A stretch of DNA of 64,000 nt from Enterocloster hominis (ex Liu et al. 2021) (GTDB lineage Bacteria; Bacillota; Clostridia; Lachnospirales; Lachnospiraceae), in the NCBI GenBank assembly GCA_014385265.1, contig JACRTJ010000027.1, positions 1-64,000 on the forward strand, written 5' to 3'. The notes below the pieces were generated by a model. The model did no database searches. It saw only the letters and a program-made list of their open reading frames with translations, and was not told where the DNA came from. A program made the position numbers and the translations under genes. This document shows, piece after piece, positions 15,979-25,779 of the stretch. Each line of letters begins with the position of its first letter. Within the stretch, counting starts at the first letter, position 1.

Positions 15979-16446
15979 TTAGTACAGGTTCTTTACCTTA
16001 AAATCCTTTTCCAGCTCCCGTCTCTGGTCCTTTTTTGCAATATCCGCACGCTTATCGTACAGCTTCTTACCCCGGGCCAGGCCGATCTCCACCTTCACCA
16101 GGCTTCCCTTAAAATAGACCTGGAGAGGCACCAGGGTATAGCCCTTTTCCTGGATCTTTCCCTTTAATTTATTGATCTCATACCGGTGCATCAGAAGCTT
16201 TCTCTCCCGAAGGGGATCCTTATTAAAAATATTTCCCTTTTCATAAGGACTGATGTGCATGCCATAGATCATCACTTCGTCGTTGACGATCCGCACAAAG
16301 GACTCCTTGACGCTGCATTTGCCCATGCGGAGGGACTTCACCTCTGTTCCTGCCAGGGAAATGCCGCATTCAAATTTATCGTCGATGAAATAGTCGAAAT
16401 ACGCCTTTTTATTGTTGGCGATCAGCTTGATACTATTCTTCCCCAT
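15979..16446 (-). CDS. smpB: SsrA-binding protein SmpB
   Basis: 155 residues, the usual length. The N-terminal [26 protein letters not shown] and the [20 protein letters not shown] motif are diagnostic of SmpB, and the C-terminal tail is basic ([21 protein letters not shown]), as needed to enter the ribosomal mRNA channel. SmpB brings tmRNA to stalled ribosomes. It follows rnr by 83 bases; RNase R, SmpB and tmRNA work in the same quality-control pathway and are encoded near each other here. Confidence 0.97.
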   Translation of the reverse strand: MGKNSIKLIANNKKAYFDYFIDDKFECGISLAGTEVKSLRMGKCSVKESFVRIVNDEVMIYGMHISPYEKGNIFNKDPLRERKLLMHRYEINKLKGKIQEKGYTLVPLQVYFKGSLVKVEIGLARGKKLYDKRADIAKKDQRRELEKDFKVKNLY

Positions 16447-16529
16447 AGATGTTTTCCTCGTTTCTGTCTGATTTTTTCGCCCGGACGGAAGCCCCTGGCT
16501 CCGGAGTCTGCATTTTCGCTCCCAAAGCC

Positions 16530-18692
16530 CTAAAACTCCCGCACCGGAAGGAAGTCGATGGTCTTTAAATACCGGTCCACAGCCACCACCTGGACGCGGA
16601 TGGGCTGTCCCAGCTTAAACCGTTTTCTGGTGCGCTCTCCCACCAGCTCATAATGCGCTTCATCGAACACATAATAATCGCCGTCCAGTTCGCTTACATG
16701 GACCATGCCCTCCACCGTATCAGGAAGCTCCACATAAAATCCATAATTGCTGATCCCGGAGATGACCCCGTCAAAAACCTCCCCGATGCGCCGCTCCATG
16801 TACTGGACCTTTTTCGCCTTCTCCGTTTCCCGTTCTGCCTCCTCGGCCAGACGTTCTCTGGAGGAGGTCCAGACTGCGGCCTCCGGCAGCAGCTTTCCAT
16901 AGTGGGACAGCCGTTTTTCTCCCAGTCTGCCATGAAGGTTCTCCTTGATGATCCGGTGGATCTGCAGATCCGGATACCTGCGGATGGGGGACGTAAAATG
17001 TGTATAGTACCGGGCTGCCAGACCGAAATGGCCCACGCAGTCCGTGGTATATTTTGCCTGCTTCATGGACCGCAGGGCAAGCCTGGAGAGCATGGCCTCC
17101 TCTGGCGTTCCCGCTGCCCGGGAGAGCAGCTTCTGGATCTCCTTGGGATGGACCTCCCCGTTTCCGATATGAAGGGAGTAACCGAAGTTGTTGATCAGGA
17201 TCGCAAACCGGCGGATCTTTTCCTCATCGGGCTTTTCGTGGGTCCTGTACAGGAACGGGATCTGCTGCCAGTAGTAATCCTCTGCCACCGTCTCGTTGGC
17301 CGCCAGCATAAAATCCTCAATGAGCATGGTAGCCGCGTTCCGCTCCCTGGGTACCAGGGCCTCCGGCCGTCCCTTTTCATCCAGTAGGATCTTGCATTCC
17401 GCAAAGTCAAAGTCCACAGCTCCCCGTTCCATACGCTTTTTACGCAGGATCCCGGCCGCCTCATCCAGCAGACGGAACATGGAGCCAAAGCCCTCTGTTT
17501 CAAGGCTCTCATCTGTATTCCCGCCTGTGAGCACAGCATTCACCGCCGTATACGTCATCCGCCGGTCGATCCGCACCACCGTCTCACAGATCTCATGGCC
17601 GGTGATATTCCCTTTTTCGTCCATATCCATCAGACAGCTTAAGGCCAGCCGGTCACAGCCGGCGTTTAAGGAGCAGATGCCGTTGGAAAGCCGGTGAGGC
17701 AGCATGGGGATCACCCGGTCCACCAGATATACGCTGGTGCCCCGCCGGTATGCCTCCGCATCCAGAGCGCTTTTTTCCGTCACATAATGGGCCACATCCG
17801 CAATATGCACTCCCAGATGGTAGATCGTCCGGCCATCCTCACATTCCTTTGAAATGCTGACCGCATCGTCCAGATCCTTGGCGTCCTCTCCATCGATGGT
17901 GACCATAGGCACAGACCGGAGATCCTTCCGGCCCTTTTTAATCTCCTCTTCCACGGTTTCCGCCGAAAGCTCCTCCGGGACACGGGCTGCTTCCTCCATG
18001 ACCTCCTCCGGATAGGACTCCGGCAGGCCATAGGCGCGGACAATGGACAGAATATCCACGCCGGGATCGTTTACATGGCCCAGGATCTCCACCACCTGCC
18101 CCTCCGGATTTTTTCTCTTCCCCCCGTAGGAGGTGAGCTTTACCATGACCTTATGGCCGGAGACCGCACCCATGTCCATTCCTTCCGGAACGAAGATATC
18201 CATGGTGATCCTGGGATTATCCGGGATCACAAAGCCAAAATGATTCTTTTTGCTCTTTTCATACATGCCGACCACCGTTTCGTTGGCCCGCTTCAATACC
18301 TTTATGACGGTCCCCTCTGCCCGGCGGCCGTTTCCTGCTTCCTCCACTGTCACCTGGACCGTATCTCCGTCCATGGCATCTCCGGTGTTGTCCGGGGCGA
18401 TGAACAGATCGGACTCCCGTCCCTCCACGGATACAAAGCCAAAGCCCTTATAATGGGCGGTGAAAACGCCTGTCTCTGCAAAGATCTCTGCCCGGGCGTA
18501 TTTTCCTTTTTTAGAAACAGCGATCTTCCCCTCGGCCATGAGAGCCTTCAGCACCGCCTCCAGCTCTCCCCGGTCCTCCTTTGGAACACCCAGAAGGATC
18601 GCCAGCTCCTTCAGCTTCATAGGGACGTAGGCCTTGTCGTTCATTAAGGCCATGAGCGTTTCTTTTCTTTCTTTTAAAAGATTTTCTTCCAT
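16530..18692 (-). CDS. rnr: Ribonuclease R
   Basis: 720 residues. The order is an N-terminal helix-turn-helix ([20 protein letters not shown]), two cold-shock domains ([33 protein letters not shown]-like), the RNB catalytic domain with the acidic cluster [20 protein letters not shown], the conserved [18 protein letters not shown], and a C-terminal S1 domain ([19 protein letters not shown]). It is a 3'-5' exoribonuclease that can unwind structured RNA and degrades non-stop mRNAs released by tmRNA. SD AAAGGAGATTC supports the start. Length and motifs are normal; the Lys-rich tail seen in some homologues is absent. Confidence 0.96.
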   Translation of the reverse strand: MEENLLKERKETLMALMNDKAYVPMKLKELAILLGVPKEDRGELEAVLKALMAEGKIAVSKKGKYARAEIFAETGVFTAHYKGFGFVSVEGRESDLFIAPDNTGDAMDGDTVQVTVEEAGNGRRAEGTVIKVLKRANETVVGMYEKSKKNHFGFVIPDNPRITMDIFVPEGMDMGAVSGHKVMVKLTSYGGKRKNPEGQVVEILGHVNDPGVDILSIVRAYGLPESYPEEVMEEAARVPEELSAETVEEEIKKGRKDLRSVPMVTIDGEDAKDLDDAVSISKECEDGRTIYHLGVHIADVAHYVTEKSALDAEAYRRGTSVYLVDRVIPMLPHRLSNGICSLNAGCDRLALSCLMDMDEKGNITGHEICETVVRIDRRMTYTAVNAVLTGGNTDESLETEGFGSMFRLLDEAAGILRKKRMERGAVDFDFAECKILLDEKGRPEALVPRERNAATMLIEDFMLAANETVAEDYYWQQIPFLYRTHEKPDEEKIRRFAILINNFGYSLHIGNGEVHPKEIQKLLSRAAGTPEEAMLSRLALRSMKQAKYTTDCVGHFGLAARYYTHFTSPIRRYPDLQIHRIIKENLHGRLGEKRLSHYGKLLPEAAVWTSSRERLAEEAERETEKAKKVQYMERRIGEVFDGVISGISNYGFYVELPDTVEGMVHVSELDGDYYVFDEAHYELVGERTRKRFKLGQPIRVQVVAVDRYLKTIDFLPVREF

Positions 18693-18753
18693 GAATCTCC
18701 TTTTTCATCCTTATATTCAAAAGGAATCCTGCTTTACAGGTTTCCTATAAGCC

Positions 18754-18788
18754 AAAAAACACTCCTGCATTTCATCTGCAAGAGTGTT
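18754..18788 (-). terminator. Terminator between secG and rnr
   Basis: AACACTCTTGCA-GATGA-AATGCAGGAGTGTT on the minus strand (18759-18788) followed by TTTTGG. It sits 7 bases after the secG stop, so rnr expression depends on readthrough or a separate promoter. Confidence 0.75.
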
Positions 18789-18795
18789 CATCGTC

Positions 18796-19029
18796 TTAAA
18801 ATACCTTTAAGTTTAATACAAGAGCCAGGACAAAGATCAGGACCGCCGCGAGCTTTGTAAATTTTTCCAGCTTTCCTTCCATGGAACGGCCTTTATTTTT
18901 GCCCCAGTATGTCTCCGCTGCACCGCTGATGGCGCCAAGTCCTGCGGACTTTCCTTCCTGCATCAGTACGATCACAGTCATTGCAATGCATAATAAAACA
19001 AATACGATTGTCAGAATGATTCTCAGCAC
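18796..19029 (-). CDS. secG: Preprotein translocase subunit SecG
   Basis: 77 residues with a GTG start supported by AGGAGGTG six bases upstream. Two membrane helices (about 3-22, RIILTIVFVLLCIAMTVIVL, and 58-75, KLAAVLIFVLALVLNLK) flank the loop QEGKSAGLGAISGAAETYWGK, the SecG signature. SecG assists SecYEG-mediated protein export. The order eno-secG-rnr-smpB is conserved in many Clostridia, which supports all four assignments. Confidence 0.95.
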   Translation of the reverse strand: MLRIILTIVFVLLCIAMTVIVLMQEGKSAGLGAISGAAETYWGKNKGRSMEGKLEKFTKLAAVLIFVLALVLNLKVF

Positions 19030-19090
19030 ACTTACACCTCCTGTTTACAAGCATGTCTATCATATCATAGGATGCCCTAAAAAACAACCG

Positions 19091-20374
19091 TTATTTCTGG
19101 AAATTTCCCTCCAGTTCCCCTTCGATCCTCAGAAGCTGGTTGTATTTCGCCGTCCGTTCAGAGCGGCAGGGCGCGCCGGTCTTGATCTGTCCCGCGTTGA
19201 CAGCCACCGCCAGATCCGCGATGAAGCTGTCCTCTGTTTCCCCGGACCTGTGGGAGATCACAGTCCCGAAGCCGGCCTTTTTTGCCGTCTCAATGGCCGC
19301 CAGGCTCTCGCTTAAGGTCCCGATCTGGTTTACCTTTACCAGGATGGCGTTTCCGGCTCCGGACCGGATCCCCTTTAAGAGCCGCGCTTCATTGGTGACA
19401 AACAGATCGTCTCCCACAAGCTGGATCCGGTGCCCCAGGGTCCTGGTAAGGAGCTGCCATCCCTCCCAATCCTCTTCGTGGAGGCCGTCTTCGATGGAGC
19501 ATATGGGAAAGCCGTCGGACAGGCTCCGGAAATATTCCACCATCTCCTCCGCGGACCTGGAAACCGGGATCCCGGTCATGGAGCTTTCCCCGGGAAAATC
19601 ATAGCGTCCCGTTTCTTCATTATAAAGCTCGCTGGCTGCCGCATCGATGGCGATCTTCACGTCTGTCCCCGGTTCATATCCGGCTTCCCGGACCGCCCGC
19701 ACCAGAAAATCCAGAGCCTCTCTGGAATCCTTAAGATCCGGGGCGAAGCCTCCCTCGTCTCCCACTGCCGTAGAGTACCCGCCTTCCTTTAAGAGACGCT
19801 TTAAAGTATGGTACACTTCTGTCCCCATCCGGAGCCCTTCAGAAAATCCGAACGCTCCCGTGGGCATGATCATAAACTCCTGCAGGTCCACGGTGTTGTC
19901 CGCATGTCTCCCCCCGTTTAAAATATTCATCATGGGGACTGGAAGGGTCCGTCCGCTGATTCCTCCCAGATACCGGTACAGCGGGAACTTTAAGGCGCTG
20001 GCCGCCGCCCTGGCCGACGCAAGGGATACAGCCAGAATGGCGTTGGCGCCCAGGCGCTCCTTGTTTTCACTGCCGTCGGCCTCCTTAAGGAGCCGGTCGA
20101 TGCGGCTCTGGTCCAGGACATTTTCAAAAAGCACCGCTTCCGCCAGCCCGTGGTTCACATGTTCCACAGCCCTTTTCACGCCCTTCCCCAGATACCTGTC
20201 TCCGCCGTCCCGGAGCTCCCTGGCCTCATGGCTTCCAGTGGACGCGCCGGAGGGCACGGACGCCCTTCCCACAGCCCCGCATTCCAGCTCCACCTCTGCC
20301 TCCACGGTGGGATTTCCCCGGGAATCCAGGATCTCCCTTCCTCTTACCTTTACGATCTCATAATCCATATCCAT
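19091..20374 (-). CDS. eno: Enolase
   Basis: 427 residues. The N terminus [20 protein letters not shown], the loop [16 protein letters not shown], the metal ligands in [28 protein letters not shown] and [11 protein letters not shown], and the catalytic Lys region [14 protein letters not shown] are all present. The final motif [17 protein letters not shown] is canonical. It converts 2-phosphoglycerate to phosphoenolpyruvate in glycolysis. ATG at 20374 is ten bases after GGAGG; this SD lies within the descending arm of the hairpin at 20375-20425, so the hairpin both ends the pheT transcript and can mask the eno ribosome-binding site. Confidence 0.97.
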   Translation of the reverse strand: MDMDYEIVKVRGREILDSRGNPTVEAEVELECGAVGRASVPSGASTGSHEARELRDGGDRYLGKGVKRAVEHVNHGLAEAVLFENVLDQSRIDRLLKEADGSENKERLGANAILAVSLASARAAASALKFPLYRYLGGISGRTLPVPMMNILNGGRHADNTVDLQEFMIMPTGAFGFSEGLRMGTEVYHTLKRLLKEGGYSTAVGDEGGFAPDLKDSREALDFLVRAVREAGYEPGTDVKIAIDAAASELYNEETGRYDFPGESSMTGIPVSRSAEEMVEYFRSLSDGFPICSIEDGLHEEDWEGWQLLTRTLGHRIQLVGDDLFVTNEARLLKGIRSGAGNAILVKVNQIGTLSESLAAIETAKKAGFGTVISHRSGETEDSFIADLAVAVNAGQIKTGAPCRSERTAKYNQLLRIEGELEGNFQK

Positions 20375-20425
20375 AAAAAAATGGCCTCCTTACAGCGTTT
20401 GGTTACTGTAAGGATAGCCATTTTT
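20375..20425 (-). terminator. pheT terminator overlapping the eno ribosome-binding site
   Basis: On the minus strand AATGGCTATCCTTACAG pairs with CTGTAAGGAGGCCATT, followed by TTTTTT and then the eno ATG. The AAGGAGG used by eno is part of the stem. The stem has one small asymmetry (TAT against GGAGG region). Confidence 0.8.
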
Positions 20426-20433
20426 ATCCTGTC

Positions 20434-22854
20434 TTATGCGCGGAGCTCGATGCCCATGGACTTTAATCCGTTTAAGATCTTATTCATGGCGCCATTGATC
20501 TCCCTTTCCTCCAGGGTGTGGTCCTTGGCCCGGAAGGTGATGGAATAAGCGACGGACTTATAGCCCTCCAGGATCTGGGAGCCCTCGTAAATATCAAACA
20601 GGTTGTAGCTCTCCAGGATCTTTCCGCCTCTCTGAACGATCATCTCCTCGATCTGGCCCACCAGGATGTTCTTGGGAACCACCATGCTCAGATCACGGCT
20701 CACTGCCGGATACTTGGCAATGCCGGTGTACTTGCGGTCAAAGGAGGTATGGGGCGTTACAGCAGGCATATCTAAAACTGCCACGTATGCCTTTTCTCCG
20801 ATCTTATAATTATCCAGCACATCCGGATGTACCTCTCCCAGGTATCCGACCATGTCGCCCTCATAAAGGATGGCGGCCTGTCTGCCGGGATGGAGGAAGG
20901 CCTTCCCTGCTTCCGGATCGTAGGATACGCGTCCATGCATTCCGGCCTTATCAAAGAACTCTTCCACCACGCCCTTCATGGTGAAGAAATCGCCGTCTCC
21001 GTACATGCCCAGGGTAAACTGCATCCGCTCGTCGGGAAGCTCTGTCAAGGGCAGGCTCTTGGGAAGATATACGTTGGCCAGCTCGTACAGACGGACGTTT
21101 TTATTTCTCCGGTTGTAGTTGGTGGATAAGGAGTTTAACATACCGTGGAGAGGAAGGGTCCTCATGACACTGAAGTCCTCGCCCAGGGGGTTGGAAATCA
21201 CTACGGTCTGTCTTGCGGCATCCTCTGCCGGAATGTTTAATTTATCGAATACCTTCGGGCTCTCGAAGGAGTAGGTCATGCCCTCGGAGAAGCCGCAGAA
21301 CTCAGCCACATTTCTGGCGATCTGCTCCACACGCAGCTTGTAGGAAAGCTTTCCTGTGGTGGCCTCGCCGGTGGGGAGGGTGGTTCCGATCTTATCGTAG
21401 CCATAGAATCTGGCCACCTCCTCTGCCAGATCTGCCATGCAGTGAATATCCTGTCTCCAGGTGGGAGCCACGATCTCACCGGTCTCTTTATCGTACCGCA
21501 GTTCGATCTTTTCCATATACTGGAGCATGGTCTCCGGAGCAATGTCAGTGCCTAAAAGAGCGTTGATCTTTTCAGGCTGGAATTTCACCCTGGATTCCTC
21601 TGCCTTTACCGGATAAACGTCGATCATGCCGCCCACTACCTCTCCGGCTCCCAGCTCCTCGATCAGCTGGCAGGCGCGGTTTACGGCCTCCTCGGCGGTG
21701 TTGGGATCCAGTCCTTTTTCATACTTTCCGGAGGCGTCAGTCCTTAAGCCCACCTTTTTTGCGGAAAGGCGGATATTGGTGCCGTCAAAGGTGGCGCACT
21801 CGAATACCATGGTCTTCACGTCATCGGTGATCTTGGAATTTTCGCCTCCCATGATACCGGCGATCCCCACTTCCTTCTCTGCATCGTTGATCATGAGCAC
21901 CGTATGGTCCAGCTTTCTCTCCTGGCCGTCCAGGGTCTGGAACACGTCGCCGTCCTTGGCGCATTTCACAACGATCTCATGACCGGCCAGCAGGTCATAG
22001 TCGAAGGCGTGCATGGGCTGTCCGTACTCTTCCATAATGTAGTTTGTGATGTCCACGATGTTGTTGATGGGGCGGATGCCGGAGGCTGCCAGGCGGTGCT
22101 GGAGCCACTTGGGAGACGGAGCCAGATGGATGTTCTTCACCATTCTGGCGCAGTAGCGTTTGCAGAGGTCTGTATTTTCTACCGTTACCTTTAAGTAATC
22201 GTTGATATCCTCGCTGTTTCCGGTCTTTGTGATCACCGGAGCCTTGAATTCCTTTCCAAATGTAGCTGCCGCCTCTCTGGCAATGCCCAGGACGCTGTAA
22301 CAGTCCACACGGTTGGAGGTGATCTCGTACTCGAACACGGTGTCGCGGAGGCCTAACAGGGCAACTGCGTCCTCTCCGGGAACCGCGTCTGCCGGAAGAA
22401 TGTAGAGGCCGCTTTCCGGTGCGTCCGGATACATGTTCCGGTCAGAGCCCAGCTCCTCGATGGAGCACATCATGCCGTAGGAATCCACGCCGCGCAGCTT
22501 TCCGGCCTTGATGGTGATGCCGTCCTCGGGAAGCGGGCCGCCGTCGTGGCCGCCGGCGACTTTTCCTCCGTCTAAGACCACCGGGACCTTGTCGCCCACA
22601 TGGACGTTGGGAGCGCCGGTGACGATCTGGAGGGTCTCATCTCCCACGTTCACCTGGCAGATCACCAGCTTGTCTGCGTCGGGATGGCGGTCGATGGAAA
22701 GGATCTCGCCTACTACGATCTTTTCAAGATTTTTGTCAAGACGCTCGAAGCCTTCTACCTTTGTTCCGGTCAGGGTCATGGCGTCGGTGTATTCCTGGGC
22801 GGTCACGTCCAGGTCTGGAACATATGCTTTTATCCAGGATAAGGATGTATTCAT
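20434..22854 (-). CDS. pheT: Phenylalanine-tRNA ligase beta subunit
   Basis: 806 residues, full length. Domains in order: N-terminal B1 and tRNA-binding (EMAP-like) domain (VVGEILSIDRHPDADKLVIC, residues about 46-150), B3/B4 (ENTDLCKRYCARMVKNI; GIRPINNIVDITNYIM), B5 (PEKINALLGTDIAPETMLQYM), the inactive synthetase fold and the C-terminal ferredoxin-like anticodon-binding domain (KYPAVSRDLSMVVPKNI to FRAKDHTLEEREINGAM). It forms the alpha2-beta2 enzyme with PheS and includes editing of Tyr-tRNA-Phe. It is normally nearly contiguous with pheS; here about 500 bases of repeats separate them. Confidence 0.97.
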   Translation of the reverse strand: MNTSLSWIKAYVPDLDVTAQEYTDAMTLTGTKVEGFERLDKNLEKIVVGEILSIDRHPDADKLVICQVNVGDETLQIVTGAPNVHVGDKVPVVLDGGKVAGGHDGGPLPEDGITIKAGKLRGVDSYGMMCSIEELGSDRNMYPDAPESGLYILPADAVPGEDAVALLGLRDTVFEYEITSNRVDCYSVLGIAREAAATFGKEFKAPVITKTGNSEDINDYLKVTVENTDLCKRYCARMVKNIHLAPSPKWLQHRLAASGIRPINNIVDITNYIMEEYGQPMHAFDYDLLAGHEIVVKCAKDGDVFQTLDGQERKLDHTVLMINDAEKEVGIAGIMGGENSKITDDVKTMVFECATFDGTNIRLSAKKVGLRTDASGKYEKGLDPNTAEEAVNRACQLIEELGAGEVVGGMIDVYPVKAEESRVKFQPEKINALLGTDIAPETMLQYMEKIELRYDKETGEIVAPTWRQDIHCMADLAEEVARFYGYDKIGTTLPTGEATTGKLSYKLRVEQIARNVAEFCGFSEGMTYSFESPKVFDKLNIPAEDAARQTVVISNPLGEDFSVMRTLPLHGMLNSLSTNYNRRNKNVRLYELANVYLPKSLPLTELPDERMQFTLGMYGDGDFFTMKGVVEEFFDKAGMHGRVSYDPEAGKAFLHPGRQAAILYEGDMVGYLGEVHPDVLDNYKIGEKAYVAVLDMPAVTPHTSFDRKYTGIAKYPAVSRDLSMVVPKNILVGQIEEMIVQRGGKILESYNLFDIYEGSQILEGYKSVAYSITFRAKDHTLEEREINGAMNKILNGLKSMGIELRA

Positions 22855-22924
22855 AGTCTGTTTTCTCCTATCTGTGGTTGTGTAATCGATGATTTATGGT
22901 GCCCGTGAGGGGTATGTGAGGATG

Positions 22925-23335
22925 CTTCCGGGATCGGGAAGGGGGCTTCCCGCAAGGTCGCCGTGCTTACTCGGATCGCGGTGCGATCCGAGTTTGGGGC
23001 GGGCGCCCCATGGTTCCGGAATCACCCTCCCGGCCGCTGGAATGCAGGCATTCCGCTTCCGGGATCGGGAAAAGTGGACTCCCGCCAGGTCGCCGTGCTT
23101 ACTCGGATCGCGGTGCGATCCTCGTTTGGGGCGGGCGCCCCATGGTTCCGGAATCACCCTCCCGGCCGCTGGAATGCAAGCATTCCGCTTCCGGGATCGG
23201 GAAAAGTGGACTCCCGCCAGGTCGCCGTGCTTACTCGGATCGCGGTGCGATCCGAGTTTGGGGCGGGCGCCCCATGGTTCCGGAATCACTCTCCCGGCCG
23301 CTGGAATGCAAGCATTCCGCTTCCGGGATCGGGAT
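22925..23335. repeat. Three tandem 131/132-bp GC-rich repeats plus partial fourth, between pheS and pheT
   Basis: CTTCCGGGATCGGG recurs at 22925, 23056, 23188 and 23320. Units share over 90 percent of positions by eye. Each contains three palindromes: CGGATCGCGGTGCGATCCG, GGGGCGGGCGCCCC and GGAATGC-AA-GCATTCC. The period of 132 is a multiple of three, which keeps several frames open on both strands, but no SD or recognised domain accompanies them. It lies inside what should be a single pheS-pheT transcript. Confidence 0.9.
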
Positions 23336-23360
23336 TCTGGAACCGCACGGCTTGTCGGAA

Positions 23361-24380
23361 TCAAAATTGTTTCAGGAATCTTATGTCGTTTTCGTAGAGG
23401 AGGCGCATGTCGTCGATCTCGTATTTTAACAGGGCGATGCGCTCTAAGCCTACGCCGAAGGCGAAGCCTGTGTATTCCTCCGGATCGATGCCGCACATTT
23501 CCAGGACATGGGGGTGTACCATACCGCAGCCCAGGATCTCGATCCAGCCGGAGCCCTTACAGAACCGGCAGCCCTTGCCGCCGCATTTAAAGCAGCTTAC
23601 GTCCACCTCGGCGCTGGGCTCTGTGAACGGGAAATGATGGGGACGGAATTTTACCTTGGTATCTTCTCCGAACAGCTCTCTGGCAAACTCTGCCAGAGTT
23701 CCCTTAAGGTCTGCAAAGGTAATGTGCTTGTCGATCACCAGTCCCTCGATCTGATGGAAGGAGGGGGAATGGGTGGCATCCACTTCATCGGAGCGGAATA
23801 CACGTCCCGGAGCGATCATACGGATCGGCGGCTTCTGTTTTTCCATGACCCTGGCCTGTACCGGAGAGGTCTGGCTTCTTAAAAGGATACTGTCATTAAT
23901 ATAGAAGGTATCCTGCTCATCCCTGGCCGGATGCCCTTTGGGGATGTTCAGTTTTTCAAAATTATACAGATCGTATTCTACCTCCGGTCCTTCTACCACC
24001 TCGTAGCCCATGCCCACGAAGATCCGCTCCACTTCCTCCAGGGCAATGGTGTTGGGATGCTTGTGGCCTGTATTGGCCTTCTTTGCCGGAAGGGTCACAT
24101 CGATCACTTCCCGCTTCATCTGTTCCTCTCTGGCTTTTCTTGCCAGTGCGGTCTTCGTTTCCTCCAGCCGCTCCTCGATGAGGGCGCGTACCTCGTTGAC
24201 CATCTGGCCCACCTTGGGTCTTTCCTCCGGGGCCACATCCTTCATGCTCTTTAACACGGTGGTCAGCTCACCCTTTTTTCCCAGATATGCCACCCGGATC
24301 TCATTTAACTTTTCCAGAGCATCTGAAGCATCGATCTTTGCCAGCGCTTCTGATTTGATCTTCTCTAACTGTTCTTTCAT
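23361..24380 (-). CDS. pheS: Phenylalanine-tRNA ligase alpha subunit
   Basis: 339 residues from the ATG at 24380, chosen because GGAGG lies five bases upstream; the ATG at 24392 would place this SD inside the gene. An N-terminal coiled coil ([21 protein letters not shown]) is followed by the class II catalytic core: motif 1 region [20 protein letters not shown], motif 2 [20 protein letters not shown], the [18 protein letters not shown] stretch and motif 3 [33 protein letters not shown] is a Cys-rich insertion also seen in bacterial PheS. Controlled by the T-box upstream. Confidence 0.97.
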   Translation of the reverse strand: MKEQLEKIKSEALAKIDASDALEKLNEIRVAYLGKKGELTTVLKSMKDVAPEERPKVGQMVNEVRALIEERLEETKTALARKAREEQMKREVIDVTLPAKKANTGHKHPNTIALEEVERIFVGMGYEVVEGPEVEYDLYNFEKLNIPKGHPARDEQDTFYINDSILLRSQTSPVQARVMEKQKPPIRMIAPGRVFRSDEVDATHSPSFHQIEGLVIDKHITFADLKGTLAEFARELFGEDTKVKFRPHHFPFTEPSAEVDVSCFKCGGKGCRFCKGSGWIEILGCGMVHPHVLEMCGIDPEEYTGFAFGVGLERIALLKYEIDDMRLLYENDIRFLKQF

Positions 24381-24496
24381 ATGTTCCTCCATTCCAGTTT
24401 TTCAATACTTTTAGGAAATTTTCAAAAGACTGTCTTCTGCACGGTGCAGCGCGATTCAGCACGAAGTGCTTTTTTACTTGATAGAAATCTCTTATC

Positions 24497-24765
24497 AAAT
24501 AAAAAACCCCCGATACGTTTCCTTTAAACGTATCAGGGACGAAAATTCCGCGGTACCACCCTAATTCCTGCCTCTGGCAGACACTTTCCTCTTCACCTAA
24601 CGCGTGAACCACGTCACAGCCTACTTGCAGATCATATCCGTTTCAGCCATGCAGCTCCGGTGGGAAATTAGGCCTTCCTGTCTGAACCTGGGATGCTTCC
24701 AGCCGATGACATCCCCTCTCTGTCGGAAAACAGGCGCCCTGTACACCTTCCATGCCTTTTAAAAA
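24497..24765 (-). promoter_or_regulatory. T-box riboswitch controlling pheS-pheT
   Basis: The minus strand shows the invariant T-box AGGGTGGTACCGCGGAA (24545-24561) followed by the terminator GTCCCTGATACG...CGTATCGGGGGTTTTTT (24501-24540). Upstream about 200 bases fold into the stem I region. T-boxes sense uncharged tRNA through a specifier codon; TTC at 24684-24686 is a candidate for phenylalanine, but I could not fold stem I to prove it. The 5' boundary is an estimate. Confidence 0.9.
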
Positions 24766-24867
24766 TTTAACTGCTGTTTTATATATTAGCCGCATCTTCC
24801 GGAAAAGTCAACCCCTTCCCCGCTGTTTCCTTCTGTAAAATGAAACCGTTCGTGCCTTAACAATTCA

Positions 24868-24896
24868 TTGACACCTTCTGTTTTTTATGGCATTAT
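24868..24896 (+). promoter_or_regulatory. Promoter of mgsA
   Basis: A perfect TTGACA at 24868-24873, 17 bases and CATTAT at 24891-24896, 22 bases before the start codon. Confidence 0.5.
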
Positions 24897-24918
24897 TAAC
24901 CAAAAGGAGGAATCAATT

Positions 24919-25383
24919 ATGGATTATCTGACACTTACCATTGGAAAGCAGAAAAAAATCGCCCTTATTGCCCATGACAGCAAAAAACGCGAGCTCATTG
25001 GCTGGTGCGATGCCCACAAGGAGATCTTAAAGCACCACTTTCTCTGCGGCACCGGCACCACCGCCAGGATGGTCACCGATGCCACCGGGCTTCCGGTCAA
25101 GGGCTATAACAGCGGCCCCCTGGGCGGCGACCAGCAGATCGGCGCAAAGATCGTGGAAGGCGGGGTGGACTTTGTGGTCTTTTTCTCCGACCCGCTGACG
25201 GCCCAGCCCCATGACCCGGATGTCAAGGCCCTTCTCCGGATCGCCCAGGTCTATGATATCCCCATTGCCAACAATAAGGCCACCGCAGATTTCCTTATCA
25301 CATCTCCGTTCATGAATTCTGAGTATGAACATACGGTCATCAATTTCCAGCAAAATATCAGGGACCGGGCCGGACGGCTGTAA
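24919..25383 (+). CDS. mgsA: Methylglyoxal synthase
   Basis: 154 residues from the ATG at 24919, chosen by the SD AAAAGGAGG. The protein has the family motifs IALIAHDSKKRELIGW, LCGTGTTARMV (phosphate-binding), YNSGPLGGDQQIGAKI and FSDPLTAQPHDPDVKALLR with the catalytic Asp and His. It converts dihydroxyacetone phosphate into methylglyoxal, a bypass of lower glycolysis when phosphate is scarce. It stands alone with its own promoter and a terminator that begins inside its last codons. It is convergent with spoVAE. Confidence 0.96.
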   Translation: MDYLTLTIGKQKKIALIAHDSKKRELIGWCDAHKEILKHHFLCGTGTTARMVTDATGLPVKGYNSGPLGGDQQIGAKIVEGGVDFVVFFSDPLTAQPHDPDVKALLRIAQVYDIPIANNKATADFLITSPFMNSEYEHTVINFQQNIRDRAGRL

Positions 25384-25396
25384 AGCCGTCCGTTTT
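25372..25396 (+). terminator. mgsA terminator overlapping its stop codon
   Basis: GGACGGCT-GTAA-AGCCGTCC (25372-25391) followed by GTTTTA. The TAA stop forms part of the loop. It also overlaps the stop of the convergent spoVAE gene. Confidence 0.75.
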
Positions 25397-25751
25397 ATCC
25401 CTTCATCTTCGGCTTAAATACCAGGGAGCCCAGATACCCAAATACAAGGGCTCCGGAGATTCCCACGGCGCTGGCTGTAAAGCCGCCTTTGAAGATCCCC
25501 AGGATCCCATCCTCACCCATGGCCCTGGCGATCCCCTTCCAGAGCGTGTTCCCAAAGCCTGTTAATGGAACCGTGGCTCCGGCCCCGGCCCACTGGGCAA
25601 AGGGCTCATAGATCCCCAGAAACCCCAGGACCGCTCCTGTGACCACCAGGGACACCATGATCCTGCCCGGCATCAGCTTTGTCCGGTCCAGCAGAAGCTG
25701 CACCGCCGCGCAGATCAGTCCTCCCACCAGAAACGCCCGTATATATTCCAT
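25395..25751 (-). CDS. spoVAE: Stage V sporulation protein AE (SpoVAEb)
   Basis: 118 residues, nearly all membrane: helices around 5-20, 30-48, 62-80 and 92-112. Motifs AFLVGGLICAAVQLLLD and GAGATVPLTGFGNTLWKG match SpoVAEb, part of the channel that moves Ca-dipicolinic acid into the forming spore and out on germination. It lies 28 bases after spoVAD. The rest of the spoVA set is 9.5 kb away. Expression is expected in the forespore under SigG, but no promoter was identified by eye. Confidence 0.92.
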   Translation of the reverse strand: MEYIRAFLVGGLICAAVQLLLDRTKLMPGRIMVSLVVTGAVLGFLGIYEPFAQWAGAGATVPLTGFGNTLWKGIARAMGEDGILGIFKGGFTASAVGISGALVFGYLGSLVFKPKMKG

Positions 25752-25779
25752 TACACATCCGCCTTTCTTTCCGTTTTAT

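Noticed and set aside
15957-15990. Possible LexA/SOS box before the Y-family polymerase
   Set aside because: GAACCTGTACTAACAG does not keep the two-fold symmetry of GAAC-N4-GTTC, and the site lies in the end of smpB.
22894-23590. Long open frames on both strands through the pheS-pheT gap, with Arg/Pro-rich repeats
   Set aside because: They follow from a 132-bp (44-codon) tandem repeat of palindromes, have no SD, and the frames run on into the antisense of pheS. Treated as a DNA repeat, not as genes.
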